From: Actinoalloteichus fjordicus
Lineage (GTDB): Bacteria > Actinomycetota > Actinomycetes > Mycobacteriales > Pseudonocardiaceae
Direction of reading: 5' to 3'
Assembly (NCBI RefSeq): GCF_001941625.1
Contig: NZ_CP016076.1
Coordinates: 1,054,001 to 1,118,000 of the forward strand
DNA: 64,000 nucleotides
Below the pieces are notes generated by a model. That model had not been told where the DNA came from. It saw nothing but the letters and a program-made list of their open reading frames with translations, and made no database searches. Every line of letters begins with the position of its first letter. Position 1 is the first letter of the stretch. A program made the position numbers and the translations under genes. Shown here one piece after another: positions 52,329-61,479 of this stretch.

Positions 52329-53333
52329 ATGAGCCGTGAGCATCAGGTTGTTGCCGATCTTGGCCCGGTGCGAGTCACAGTGGTCACCGACCACGTTGGC
52401 GTGGTCGACTACCTGCGCGCCTTCTATTCACTGGAGCCGAGCACAGCCCATGAGGAACTTTCGGGGTGGACGATTCAAGCCCGACTGGCCGAACCGGAAC
52501 CGGGGATGGCCCTGACACCGTGGCGAGTCGGCTACCGCGTCGACCTGGAGTCCCAGCAGGCAGTGGTGTGTTCGTCCGATCCGAGTGATCTCGCAATCAC
52601 GGTTCGGAAAGTGATCCGGGAAGTGTTGCTGGACTATTGCGAAGCGCGTGAGTACACGATGCTGCACGCCTCCGCCGTGGCTGACGGGGCGCGGGTCGTG
52701 ATCGTGGTTGGGGACAAGGGTAGTGGCAAGACCACTCTGGCGTTGGGCGCAGCCCTGGGCGGCTCTCGGTTTCTGTCCAACGACCATCTCATCCTCTACC
52801 GCACACGGGAAGGGCTCGTGGTGACGTCGTTGCCGACACCGATCCCGGTCAAGATCGGAACCTACTTCGACTACGCGGACCGGCTCGGAGCTCCATGGGG
52901 GAACGAGGGTGTCGACATCGAGGAGTTCCGGCGAATGCCGTGTCAGCAGCGCTACGGTCACGATGTCCGACTGCTCTATACCTATCGCGGTCTGGGACAG
53001 CGTAACCCCCTGCACACCGTGTTAGCCGGCCGTCAGGTTGTGGTGGTGCTGGCCGGTTATGCCCCTGAAGGCCAGCCTGTCAGCGCCCCGACGGTGGTGG
53101 CAGATCCGGTGGGGGCGCTGTGGCCGCACGTCCGCTTCGACTGGGTATTCGACCCAGGGCTCAACACCCATCATCTGCCCCGCATCGAACGCGACCGCGA
53201 TGCCTACGCCCGTGACGCGGCAGAGCGGCTTGCCGAACTCGCAGCAGTTTCGCGCGTGGTGACCTGGCGCCACCACGGCGCCCTCACACCGCTGTTGGCG
53301 GCCATCGCCGACCAACCGGAAGGACCACGATGA
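52329..53333 (+). CDS. HPr kinase/phosphorylase-like protein
   Basis: A 334-residue protein with a central HprK-type P-loop VIVVGDKGSGKTTLALGAAL (about 123-142), preceded by YTMLHASAVADG and followed by FLSNDHLILYRTREGLVVTSLPTPIPVK, as in HprK-related kinases of secondary-metabolite loci. No HPr or PTS genes are nearby, so the target is probably not HPr; a small molecule or peptide in the pathway is more likely. It opens a tightly packed operon; the next gene overlaps by ATGA. GGAG lies about 10 bp before the ATG. Confidence 0.78.
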   Translation: MSREHQVVADLGPVRVTVVTDHVGVVDYLRAFYSLEPSTAHEELSGWTIQARLAEPEPGMALTPWRVGYRVDLESQQAVVCSSDPSDLAITVRKVIREVLLDYCEAREYTMLHASAVADGARVVIVVGDKGSGKTTLALGAALGGSRFLSNDHLILYRTREGLVVTSLPTPIPVKIGTYFDYADRLGAPWGNEGVDIEEFRRMPCQQRYGHDVRLLYTYRGLGQRNPLHTVLAGRQVVVVLAGYAPEGQPVSAPTVVADPVGALWPHVRFDWVFDPGLNTHHLPRIERDRDAYARDAAERLAELAAVSRVVTWRHHGALTPLLAAIADQPEGPR

Positions 53334-54280
53334 AGAGGATGCTCCCGCTGGTGAGCGTGATCGTGCCGACCCTCAACCGGCCGATCGAGCTAGGCCAGGC
53401 TCTGGCGAGCGTCGCCGCCCAGCAAGACGTCGACCTCGCCGAGGTGGAGGTCGTCGTCATCAATGACGGTGGGACGTCGGTCGAGTCGGTGATCGCCACA
53501 GCACGGGACTGGGGCCTGCCTGTCGTTGCGATGACTCATCCGCGCCGGTGCGGACTGCCCAGTGCCCGTAACACCGGCCTAGACCTGTCCAGAGGTCGAT
53601 ATGTGGCGTTCCTCGACGACGATGACGTGTTCCTGCCCCGCCATCTGGTCACCGCATTGGCCGGGCTGGAATCTGGTGCGGACGGGGTGGCCACGACCTG
53701 CCTGGTGACCGATCATCGGATCGATCCGGACCGCCCGGTGCGGGAGGCCGTGGTGTGGGATGTCGGGTTCGATCCGCTGCTGTTGGAGGTGTGCAACCTG
53801 TTCCCCGTGCACACCGCAGTCTTCCGTAGGCCCGCTACGGCCCGGCTGCATCCTGGGTTACCGGCGATTGAGGACTGGGACTTCTGGCTGCGCCTGACTC
53901 GGGAGCACGGCTACCGCTTCAGCCGCATCCATCAGCCGACTGTCGTCTACCATCGAGTGCCGCAGGCTGACAGCATGATCGGTGCCGTCGCCGAAGAAGC
54001 ACCGGCGATGGCAGAGTTCAGCGCGTTGGTGCGTCGGATCTGGTTCCAGTGGCCGCCCACAACCGCACGGTCCGCGCGGTTCCGTCTTTACAGCGGCATC
54101 ATGTACTGGAAGGTTCTCGGTGCTCTGGCGACCGGAGCGCCGCCGAACCCGCATTACTACCTGCACTCGATCCAGGCGATCGAGCACGCCTGGCACGAAC
54201 CGCAGGCCGAAGCGGACCTGGTCGATCAGCTGGCCCGGACTGTGAGGGGAGAACACGCTGGTGACCGGCATGCCGCGTGA
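53330..54280 (+). CDS. family 2 glycosyltransferase
   Basis: A 316-residue GT-A enzyme. It begins PLVSVIVPTLNRPIELGQALASV, with the nucleotide-binding VVINDGG and the metal-binding FLDDDDVFLP (about 93-102). IEDWDFWLRLTREHGYRF is the usual acceptor-side ED motif. The protein is soluble with no membrane helix. It probably transfers a sugar from an NDP donor in the pathway encoded by this operon. A truncated second copy lies at 63431-63674. Confidence 0.92.
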   Translation: MKRMLPLVSVIVPTLNRPIELGQALASVAAQQDVDLAEVEVVVINDGGTSVESVIATARDWGLPVVAMTHPRRCGLPSARNTGLDLSRGRYVAFLDDDDVFLPRHLVTALAGLESGADGVATTCLVTDHRIDPDRPVREAVVWDVGFDPLLLEVCNLFPVHTAVFRRPATARLHPGLPAIEDWDFWLRLTREHGYRFSRIHQPTVVYHRVPQADSMIGAVAEEAPAMAEFSALVRRIWFQWPPTTARSARFRLYSGIMYWKVLGALATGAPPNPHYYLHSIQAIEHAWHEPQAEADLVDQLARTVRGEHAGDRHAA

Positions 54281-55112
54281 CCTGAGAACTATTGATCTCG
54301 GCGGTGTAGTGCTGGGCGAGGTGCTGCGCGTCAGCGACAAGTCCCTGCTCGCGCTCGGCGAGCGCGACGGCCTGTCCGTAGTGATCAAGGTGTTGCTCAC
54401 CGACGAGGAATTCTGGCAGGCCAAGTTCCACCACGAGACGCGGATTTATCAGGCGTTCGCAAGGAACCCACCGCCGGTTCGGGTGCCCGGACTACTGCAC
54501 ACCAACGGGCACAGCGTCTTGGTCGTCGAGCACATTCCCGGCCAGCCGGTGGACACCGAGCGTTACCCCGCGCAGCCCTTGTCAACAGCCGCACTCGCCA
54601 CCGTGCTGGACACCGTCACAGCCTTCGCTGGCTGGACGCCGCCCCCCGGCGTGCTGGCGCCCGTGTTCGACTATCCCGACCGGGTGGAACGGTACTACCA
54701 CTCCGGGTTCTTCGACGCCGACGACCGTGCCGCTCTGCACGCCCTGCTCGCGCTGACGCTACCGCCGTGGAAGGCCAATCATGGCGACCCGCTGCCAGCG
54801 AACCTGCTGCTCACCGAGCCAAGCGGATGTGTGCTGCTGGACTTCGAATTCACCGGCTTGTTCCTGCCCGGATTCGATTTGGCGCTGCTGCGCACTCTGC
54901 TCGTGGATACCCCGGGCGCCCACGACGCCGTCGACGCCCTAGTGGGAGAGGCTGAGATAGAGATGCCTTTCCTGATCAATCAGGCGATCGTGCTTTCGCG
55001 TGAGCTGCGCCTGCATACGGAGCTGCCCGACGACGAGTTTCGCGCCCGACGACTGGCCCAGCTCTACCCACAGTGGGACGCTTTCCGGGCACGCCTGCAC
55101 AGGCGTCGGTGA
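54261..55112 (+). CDS. APH-like phosphotransferase (small-molecule kinase)
   Basis: A 283-residue protein of the aminoglycoside phosphotransferase/choline kinase fold. The N-lobe lysine is in LSVVIKVLLTDEEFW, the hinge is HSVLVVEHIPGQPVD, the catalytic loop NHGDPLPANLLLT (HGDxxxxN) and the metal site VLLDFEFTG. It overlaps the GT2 gene by 20 bp. In this context it more likely phosphorylates a sugar or glycoside intermediate than confers drug resistance. Confidence 0.85.
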   Translation: MTGMPRDLRTIDLGGVVLGEVLRVSDKSLLALGERDGLSVVIKVLLTDEEFWQAKFHHETRIYQAFARNPPPVRVPGLLHTNGHSVLVVEHIPGQPVDTERYPAQPLSTAALATVLDTVTAFAGWTPPPGVLAPVFDYPDRVERYYHSGFFDADDRAALHALLALTLPPWKANHGDPLPANLLLTEPSGCVLLDFEFTGLFLPGFDLALLRTLLVDTPGAHDAVDALVGEAEIEMPFLINQAIVLSRELRLHTELPDDEFRARRLAQLYPQWDAFRARLHRRR

Positions 55113-56254
55113 GGGCGGTGCGCATCGCGTTGGTGCACCGGGATTTACACGCTACGACGAGGGGCGGAATCGGAACCCTCTACCGAGCGCTCGCCCTGCT
55201 GTTTCACGCCGCGGGCCACGAAATCGTTCTCATCACTCAGCACACCCCAGACCCCCTCACTCTCACAGGCATCCGAACGCTCGCGTTGCCCCGCACCGAC
55301 GATCTCGGCCGCCATCGTCAAGCGGTGGAGACGGCACTGGCTGACGTGCGACCGGACGTCGTGGAATCCTCCTCGTGGGAGGCCGAAACCCTGCACTATG
55401 TACGACGACCTTCTCCGGCGCGGGCGCCGGTCGTAGTTCGCGGCGACCTCTCCGCGGCCACCATGCGCGCCTTCAGTCATCTGATCACCGCCGAACGTGA
55501 GTTGCTGTACGCCGCCGAGAAAGTGCTGGCAGTCAGCGAGTTCGCCGCCGGCGATCTGGCCGCCGCCTACGGCATCCCGCAGCCGGTGGTCATCGCCAAT
55601 GGCGTCGAGCGCGACCGCTTCCTGCCCGGCCCCGTCACGCTCCCGACCGGCGGCCGGTGGATCACGCTCGCGGCCGACGCCACTGCGGCGACCAGCCGGT
55701 CCCTTGCCAGCCCGAGTACATCGTTGCCGCCGCCGTGGAGTAGCCCTGAGGGCGAGCGGCATCGCCTGGTGTGGGTGGGCAAGACGACACCCATGAAAGG
55801 GTGGGACCGCCTTGAGCGGCTGGCCGGTGAACTCGTCGACGTCGCGCATATCACGGTGCTGCTGGGGCACGCCCCGCCTTTGTCCCCGATCACGCTGTCC
55901 GGCGTCGAGGACACCGTGACGATCGTGCAGGACTTGCCCGCAGAGGATCTGCCGGGCTTCTATCGGGCGGGGGACTTCCTGCTGTCGACCTCGCGGTGGG
56001 AAGGATTCGGCCTGGCCATCGCTGAAGCGTTGGCCTGCGGCACCCCGGTGCTGCTGCCCGCCGACCTCGGCACCGCACCGGAGCTTCTCGCGGCTGGCGG
56101 CGGCCACACTTACCGCACCGCCGCTGATCTCCGTGCCATCCTCGCCGACGTTGCGCCAGCGGCAACGCTGCCCGCCTGGTTCGACTGGGACACCGCAGCG
56201 GCCGAGACACTCGCGGTCTACCGCACGCTGCACAAGGAAACGATGGTGACGTAA
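55109..56254 (+). CDS. GT-B glycosyltransferase (family 4-like), first
   Basis: A 381-residue retaining-type glycosyltransferase. It begins RIALVHRDLHATTRGGIGTLYRAL, with VLAVSEFAAGDLAAAYGIPQPVVIANGVERDRF at the domain junction and WVGKTTPMKGWDRL and STSRWEGFGLAIAEALACGTPV (the EX7E donor motif) in the C-domain. GTG 55109 overlaps the kinase stop as GTGA. The gene after it begins 3 bp beyond its stop. Donor and acceptor are unknown. Confidence 0.9.
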   Translation: MRAVRIALVHRDLHATTRGGIGTLYRALALLFHAAGHEIVLITQHTPDPLTLTGIRTLALPRTDDLGRHRQAVETALADVRPDVVESSSWEAETLHYVRRPSPARAPVVVRGDLSAATMRAFSHLITAERELLYAAEKVLAVSEFAAGDLAAAYGIPQPVVIANGVERDRFLPGPVTLPTGGRWITLAADATAATSRSLASPSTSLPPPWSSPEGERHRLVWVGKTTPMKGWDRLERLAGELVDVAHITVLLGHAPPLSPITLSGVEDTVTIVQDLPAEDLPGFYRAGDFLLSTSRWEGFGLAIAEALACGTPVLLPADLGTAPELLAAGGGHTYRTAADLRAILADVAPAATLPAWFDWDTAAAETLAVYRTLHKETMVT

Positions 56255-56257
56255 GCG

Positions 56258-57406
56258 ATGCGCGTGTTGGTTCTCGGCCCGGATCACTCGGACGGCAGTC
56301 TGCCGCCTTACCTCGACGTACTGACCGCAGGCCTGCGGCACCACGGTGTCACGGTCGACCGGCACGGCTCCAGCCAGATTCCCTACGACCAGACCCGACA
56401 CCGGTTCTGGCCGTTGGAGAGGATGCTCACCGAAGCACGTGCCCACGCCGACCAGGTCGATCTGGACAGCTACGACCTGGTGTCGCTGCACTTCGGCAAC
56501 CTGGAGATCGAACAGCTCGTCCCCGCGTTCTGGGCAGATCGACGGGTTGACCGCCCCGACCCGCCGGTGGTGTACCACGTGCACACCCTTGCCCCGACCC
56601 TGTTACACGAGCACGTACCCGATCGACGCTGGAACAGCGTCGTTCAAGAGGCAATCCGCACCCTCGACGGCTACGTATTCTTCGGACAGTATGCGCGCCA
56701 CCAACTGGCCGGCACGATGCCCGACGATGTTCCTGGCGGGATTGCCTGGCTGCCTACCACGATCCCGGTCGGAACTTCACCCAATGCCCGGCCAGCGCTC
56801 GCCGCAGCCCTGGACACACCGCCGGGGATACCGGTGATCAGCCTCTACGGTTACGCCGCACCGTGGAAGGACGCGAGCCTGCTCCGCTCCGTGCTCGAGC
56901 GGATGCGCGTGCCGGCACGGGTTGTACTGGCTGGAGATCTCTGGAATCAGCCCGAGCAGGCTGGTGTCGACCTGGGTGCCTTCGTGAAGGGGCCGATTCG
57001 GGTCGGTACTGGCGAGCTGGTCGTGGTACCTGGTTACCTCGGCCCGGCCGATCGGGCCGCACTTGTCCTGGCTAGCGCGGCCGGGGTGTTCCCTTACCGG
57101 TCGCACCCTAGCTTTCAAGGCAGTGGTGCCATCGCCGACTACCTCGCCCACGCCGTCCCCGTAGTGGCGACCGACGTCGCGAACCTGGCTGAACTCGTCG
57201 GCGACGCAGGCCGGATCGTGCCCACCGGCGATCCGGAGCTCATGGCGACCGCACTGGACAGCATCGTCGGCCATGGCGTTGTCTCGGTGAACGTCGCTCG
57301 CTGCGCCAATGCTCGTGCCGAGCAGTTCACCGGTGCTACCCACGCAGCGCGATGCCTGGCGATATACCAGCACGTGCTCGACGCCGACCGGCGGAGGAAG
57401 GTATGA
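56258..57406 (+). CDS. GT-B glycosyltransferase (family 4-like), second
   Basis: A 382-residue protein with two Rossmann-like halves: RVLVLGPDHSDGSLPPYLDVLTAGL at the start, YHVHTLAPTLLHEH, GYAAPWKDASLLRSVLERM mid-way, and YRSHPSFQGSGAIADYLAHAVPVVATDVANLAELVGDAG near the end. The donor-site Glu is less typical (FQGSGAIADYLA replaces the usual EGFG...E), so activity or donor class may differ. It sits between the first GT4 and the phosphatase, with an ATGA overlap at its 3' end. Confidence 0.82.
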   Translation: MRVLVLGPDHSDGSLPPYLDVLTAGLRHHGVTVDRHGSSQIPYDQTRHRFWPLERMLTEARAHADQVDLDSYDLVSLHFGNLEIEQLVPAFWADRRVDRPDPPVVYHVHTLAPTLLHEHVPDRRWNSVVQEAIRTLDGYVFFGQYARHQLAGTMPDDVPGGIAWLPTTIPVGTSPNARPALAAALDTPPGIPVISLYGYAAPWKDASLLRSVLERMRVPARVVLAGDLWNQPEQAGVDLGAFVKGPIRVGTGELVVVPGYLGPADRAALVLASAAGVFPYRSHPSFQGSGAIADYLAHAVPVVATDVANLAELVGDAGRIVPTGDPELMATALDSIVGHGVVSVNVARCANARAEQFTGATHAARCLAIYQHVLDADRRRKV

Positions 57407-58056
57407 AACCGACCCGATTGACCTTGGCTCGGCACGGAGAAGCCCACTGCAACGTCCATGGCATCATCGGCGGCCCGCGGGGCTGCACCGGTCTCACCGA
57501 CCACGGCTACCAGCAGGCCCATCAGCTGGCCGACAGGCTGCGCATCGACCACGCCCAAACCCCGATCACCGCCGCTTACACCACCCCGCTTCGACGGGCG
57601 CGTGAGACGGCCGACATCATCGGCCACAGCCTTGGGCTGTCCATCACCACTCTGGACGATCTGCGCGAACCCGACTACGGCGACGCCGACGGAAAATCAT
57701 GGACCGAAGTCGTGGCCGCATTCGGACGCATCCCCGCCCACCATCCCGACCAGCCCATCGCGCCCGGCGCCGAACCCTGGTCCGCCTATCTCCGACGTGC
57801 CAATGCGACCTTGTGCGACATCCTCCACCGGCACACCGAGGGCACCGTGTTGATCATCGGGCACGGCGAAACCGTCACCGCCGCAGCCCACCTGTTCCTC
57901 AATCTGGCCGCTAGCCTCCGCGCGAACACCGCGTTCGCCGTGCACTACGCCAGCATCACCCGCTGGGAACAACAACCACTCGCCTGGACCCGCCCCGAAG
58001 CCGGCTGGCGCTGGACCTTGCTGAACCACAACGACACCACCCACCTCACTAGGTAA
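57403..58056 (+). CDS. histidine phosphatase family protein
   Basis: A 217-residue phosphoglycerate mutase-like phosphatase. The phospho-accepting histidine is in LTLARHGEAHCN (RHG), the second-helix arginine in TPLRRARETADII, and the distal catalytic histidine in VLIIGHGETVTAAA. It is translationally coupled to the upstream glycosyltransferase. It probably removes a phosphate from a pathway intermediate, as trehalose- or glycosyl-glycerate-phosphate phosphatases do. Confidence 0.9.
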   Translation: MKPTRLTLARHGEAHCNVHGIIGGPRGCTGLTDHGYQQAHQLADRLRIDHAQTPITAAYTTPLRRARETADIIGHSLGLSITTLDDLREPDYGDADGKSWTEVVAAFGRIPAHHPDQPIAPGAEPWSAYLRRANATLCDILHRHTEGTVLIIGHGETVTAAAHLFLNLAASLRANTAFAVHYASITRWEQQPLAWTRPEAGWRWTLLNHNDTTHLTR

Positions 58057-58229
58057 GAGGCGAGGTGATCACGAGCCACCCGGACCCGTGTGGAGCCCAA
58101 CGGCGGACTTCTGCAGCTCCGGATCGGCCAGTCTTCCGGCTGCTGTCCTACGGCGAGCTGGCAGTTCGGGGTGCGGCCTGCCTGTTGCTCGGGTCCCTCA
58201 CGGTATGTATGGAACGTAGGAGTATGAGC

Positions 58230-58874
58230 ATGGTGACTGCGGTGTTGTTCGACGTGGGCGAGACGTTGCTGGACGATTCGCGGGAGTGGGGTGCGTGGTC
58301 CGACTGGATCGGCGTTCCCCGCCATACGTTCTCGACAGTGTTGGGTGCAGTTACCGCCGCTGGCCGGGACAACGCCGAGACGTTCGAGTACTTCAAGCCC
58401 GGCTTCGACGTCGCGCGCGAACGGGCGCTGCGCGAGGAGGCTGGTCTCGGTGAGCGCATCGAGGACTGTGACCTCTACAGCGATGTGCGGCCCGGCTTGG
58501 CCGCTCTGCGAGCACGTGGCTTGTGGATCGGGGTGGCAGGCAATCAGACGGCTCGCGCAGCTGAGCTGTTGCGTGCGCTGGAGTTGCCGGTGGACTGCAT
58601 CGCGACCTCCGGGGAATGGGGAGCCGCCAAACCCTCGCCCGAATTCTTCACCCGCGCCGCCCAGATGGTGCCCGACGGGCCGGGCGAGACGGTGTACGTC
58701 GGTGACCACCGGGATAACGACGTCGTGGCCGCGAGGGCAGAGGGGTTCCGCACGGCGTTGATTCGGCGCGGTCCATGGGGGTACCTGTGGGCTGACGATC
58801 CGCTGGTACGTCGCGATGCGGAGTGGGTGATCGATTCGATCCATGACCTGCCAGGTCTGCTGTTCTCCCGGTGA
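58230..58874 (+). CDS. HAD family hydrolase
   Basis: A 214-residue haloacid dehalogenase-like phosphatase. Motif I VLFDVGETL has DxG where DxD is usual, motif II/III includes GVAGNQT and the lysine in WGAAKPSPEFF, and motif IV is YVGDHRDNDVVAA. It has a small helical cap. ATG 58230 has TAGGAG at 7 bp. It lies 173 bp behind the histidine phosphatase, so it may have its own promoter, but probably serves the same pathway. Confidence 0.9.
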   Translation: MVTAVLFDVGETLLDDSREWGAWSDWIGVPRHTFSTVLGAVTAAGRDNAETFEYFKPGFDVARERALREEAGLGERIEDCDLYSDVRPGLAALRARGLWIGVAGNQTARAAELLRALELPVDCIATSGEWGAAKPSPEFFTRAAQMVPDGPGETVYVGDHRDNDVVAARAEGFRTALIRRGPWGYLWADDPLVRRDAEWVIDSIHDLPGLLFSR

Positions 58875-58893
58875 GCGGCTGGTGGTTGGCGGA

Positions 58894-60162
58894 TCAACGA
58901 GCGCGGGCCCACGCCGCGAGGTCGAGCAGGCCAGTACTGGGCGCGTTGTGAGTGCGCAGCAATGTTGACAGGGACTGACGGACCTGCGGGTGGGTGCGAA
59001 CGTGTTCGGGCGCGGCCTGCCGAGCGGTCTGAAGGCACAGGTAAGCGTCATCGTGGTAACCGAGGTCGAGTTGGGCACGGGCTAGATCGATGAAATAATG
59101 GGAGCGGCGCTCGGCTGGGAGCTCGTCGGGCGGATTCCAGGACGCCGCACGTTCGATACCCGGTGGATCTCGTAGTTCAACGGCGACCGCGAGTTCGTGT
59201 ATGCGCAGGGAAGCCGGTCCGAACGCGGTGCCCAGGTAGATGCCCTCCGGCACGCCAACCGCAGCGCGACGAGCCTCACGCAGATGGTCGGTCGCCACGT
59301 CAGCCTTGCCCGCTCGGCCAGCCACCACCGCAGCGCGCATGTGCAGAGCACCGAACGCGGCCGACGAGGAGATCTGGTCGAGATCGGGCACGTGGTCAGT
59401 GGCAACGTCGAGAGCGCGGGCGGCGGTGTCCAGGTCGCCGGTGGCAAAGAAGCTTTCGGTGCGGACGTACGCCACGACAGCCAGCAACAGCGGGTCCTCG
59501 GCGATCTGAGCAGTCGAGCGCATCATGTCTATCAGCCGGGCGGACAAGTCCAGGTAGCCAGCCTTGAATGCAACGCCGTCAGCAGCCCGCAAGGCCAAGG
59601 TCAACAGGGCGGCGGCGTCGCGCCGACCTGCCGTGTCACCCAACTGACCGGCGCGGGCGAGTTCGGCGATGAGGCCGGGGAGGCGGCGGGCGAGACCGCC
59701 ATAACGAGATTGAAGCCGATCGTCGCTGGCCCGGATGATCTCGCTGCGCAGGTCGTCCGGAGACCTGGTCGGTCCGTCGTCGGGCAGGTCCAACCGGTCA
59801 AGCGCACGGCGCAGGCGCGGGATGCCAGCATGGATGACGTCGACCTCGGGTACCGATTGGTTCCGGTGAACCATCCGCCCCGCCGCATTCGTCACCGGGC
59901 TCGACACAGACGAGCCCTGGGCCGTACTCGTGTCGGCCGCAGGTCGCCGAACGGTGCGCCGCAACAGGTCATCAAGTGCATCGAGTGAAATCTGTAGAGC
60001 GGCGGCGAGGCCGCGCCGCTGCCAGGGCTGAGGTGACTGGATCCCACGGTCCCAGCGTCCGATAGTGGTCCGCTCAACTCCCAGAGCCACGGCCAGATTC
60101 TCCTGGGTATAACCGGCGGCCTCGCGAGCAGCAGCAAGCGGGGTGACAGGCCGTGCTGCCAT
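58894..60162 (-). CDS. XRE-family regulator with TPR-like domain (copy 2)
   Basis: A 422-residue protein. The HTH is TPLAAAREAAGYTQENLAVALGVERTTIGRWDRGIQSPQPWQRRGLAAAL, a linker covers about 75-110, and helical repeats continue to the C-terminus (RIHELAVAVELRD, HYFIDLARAQLDLGYHDDAYLCLQTARQAAPEHV). It is convergent with the HAD gene at the end of the glycosyltransferase operon and related in plan to copy 1. It is a good candidate regulator of that operon. AAGGGG lies 8 bp before ATG 60162. Confidence 0.85.
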   Translation of the reverse strand: MAARPVTPLAAAREAAGYTQENLAVALGVERTTIGRWDRGIQSPQPWQRRGLAAALQISLDALDDLLRRTVRRPAADTSTAQGSSVSSPVTNAAGRMVHRNQSVPEVDVIHAGIPRLRRALDRLDLPDDGPTRSPDDLRSEIIRASDDRLQSRYGGLARRLPGLIAELARAGQLGDTAGRRDAAALLTLALRAADGVAFKAGYLDLSARLIDMMRSTAQIAEDPLLLAVVAYVRTESFFATGDLDTAARALDVATDHVPDLDQISSSAAFGALHMRAAVVAGRAGKADVATDHLREARRAAVGVPEGIYLGTAFGPASLRIHELAVAVELRDPPGIERAASWNPPDELPAERRSHYFIDLARAQLDLGYHDDAYLCLQTARQAAPEHVRTHPQVRQSLSTLLRTHNAPSTGLLDLAAWARAR

Positions 60163-60926
60163 CGCGTGTACCCCTTCCATCCCCTTCCTTGCGCACAGTA
60201 CTCGCCTAACTCCGCAGTGTAGGCAGGATCTCGCCTCACCTCTGCTTTTGGATTGTTCCGTCATCGACTGCAGCTGCCGATCCAGCCACGCACGTACTAC
60301 ATGCCTACGGAAGGTGCCGCGCACGCGGCGCAGACTCCTTACCGCGCGACAGTCCACTACAGCTGAGAAGCCCGAGGAAATCTTCGGCGCGGTCGAGGTG
60401 GAGATCGAGGGCGAACTGGCCCAGCTCGGCCCGACCGGGTACCGGCCGCTGCGGGTGCGCGACACCCTGTTCTGAGTGCCCCAAACGGCGACACCGTTCC
60501 GGCCCGGATAAGTGGCGGTTCCCAACGCCATTTGGCGGCTGATCTCCCACGCGTGCTCCGAAACTGTGCGAGGTGGCGGTGAACTGGCCCCGGTTCCCGA
60601 TCGTCAGTGACGCCGGATGCGGTGATGACGACTCCCGGCCCGGGACGGGTGACTAGTCAACAGGAACGTTCGAGGACCACCGACCCACCACATCGAGACC
60701 CGGCGGCCACGACCCGATCGCCGGTCCGGCAGTGCGCAGCCGTCCGACCAACCAAAACACCGGTGTGGACGGTTGCCGATCGAGGAGGTTCGATGATGCG
60801 TCCGCCGATATGTCCAGGTCCCCTGGGCGCCCCGAACTTTGCGGACACCACCCCCGTTCGGGGGACGCGCCGCGACACACCGACCAACGGCGCAGCAACC
60901 CGTGATCAGGTCGCTACCGTTCGCAC
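60163..60926. other. intergenic region with a possible gene tail
   Basis: No complete gene. A stretch of high third-position GC (about 60350-60475, plus strand) reads EKPEEIFGAVEVEIEGELAQ then RVRDTLF and a stop, and may be the 3' end of a lost gene of unknown family. Nothing else was recognised. Confidence 0.4.
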
Positions 60927-61328
60927 ATGACTGCGTCGCAGACCCACTACACCGCCCACGCCACCCACCTGCTCCAGCGCATCATCCCGGAGTTCTTCCG
61001 TGACCTCGACGCGGACAACAGCGAGAAGCTGAAGCAGGCTTTCGACTCCGATGCGACGCTGCTTGTGGACGGCCGGCCCATCCAAGGCGCGGTCGCCATC
61101 GCCAACTATCTGGTGCAGTACAGGACCGAGCACGCGGTCCTCGCCGTCGACGCCCACCCGCTTGACGGGGAGAAGCACGGCGTGGAGATGCACGATTTGA
61201 TCGTCCTGACGACGGGGTACGTCAGGCCCGTCGGGACGGAGTTGAGCCGGCCGTTCGCGTTCACGTTCCGCTTCAACTCCGGTAGCAACGAGCTGATCGC
61301 GAGTGGCGTCTACCGGATCACCCGATGA
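60927..61328 (+). CDS. NTF2-like domain protein
   Basis: A 133-residue protein with the cone-shaped NTF2/SnoaL fold pattern: ATHLLQRIIPEFFRDLDADNSEKLKQAF (helices), DATLLVDGRPIQGAVAIANYL, AVLAVDAHPLD, HDLIVLTTGYVRP and FAFTFRFNSGSNELIASGVYRI. It resembles eukaryotic NTF2-type proteins more than SnoaL enzymes, and no catalytic residues were identified. Function is unknown; small-molecule binding is possible. Confidence 0.65.
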   Translation: MTASQTHYTAHATHLLQRIIPEFFRDLDADNSEKLKQAFDSDATLLVDGRPIQGAVAIANYLVQYRTEHAVLAVDAHPLDGEKHGVEMHDLIVLTTGYVRPVGTELSRPFAFTFRFNSGSNELIASGVYRITR

Positions 61329-61479
61329 CCCGGTCCGGGCCGTCTGCGACAGGCTGATAGTCGCGGAACGCCGGGGCGGATCCGCCGTGTCCTGGACCCC
61401 CTTGCCACCGGACGGGCAGAGCGGACCGCTCGTGCACCGGGAGCCGGGTGATCCGCTTCCCGCCCGCGGCGCGGGCCGG

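Noticed and set aside
53330-57406. Reading the glycosyltransferase operon as a known aminoglycoside or capsule cluster
   Set aside because: There are no deoxy-inositol, aminotransferase, NDP-sugar, polymerase or export genes that would define such clusters.
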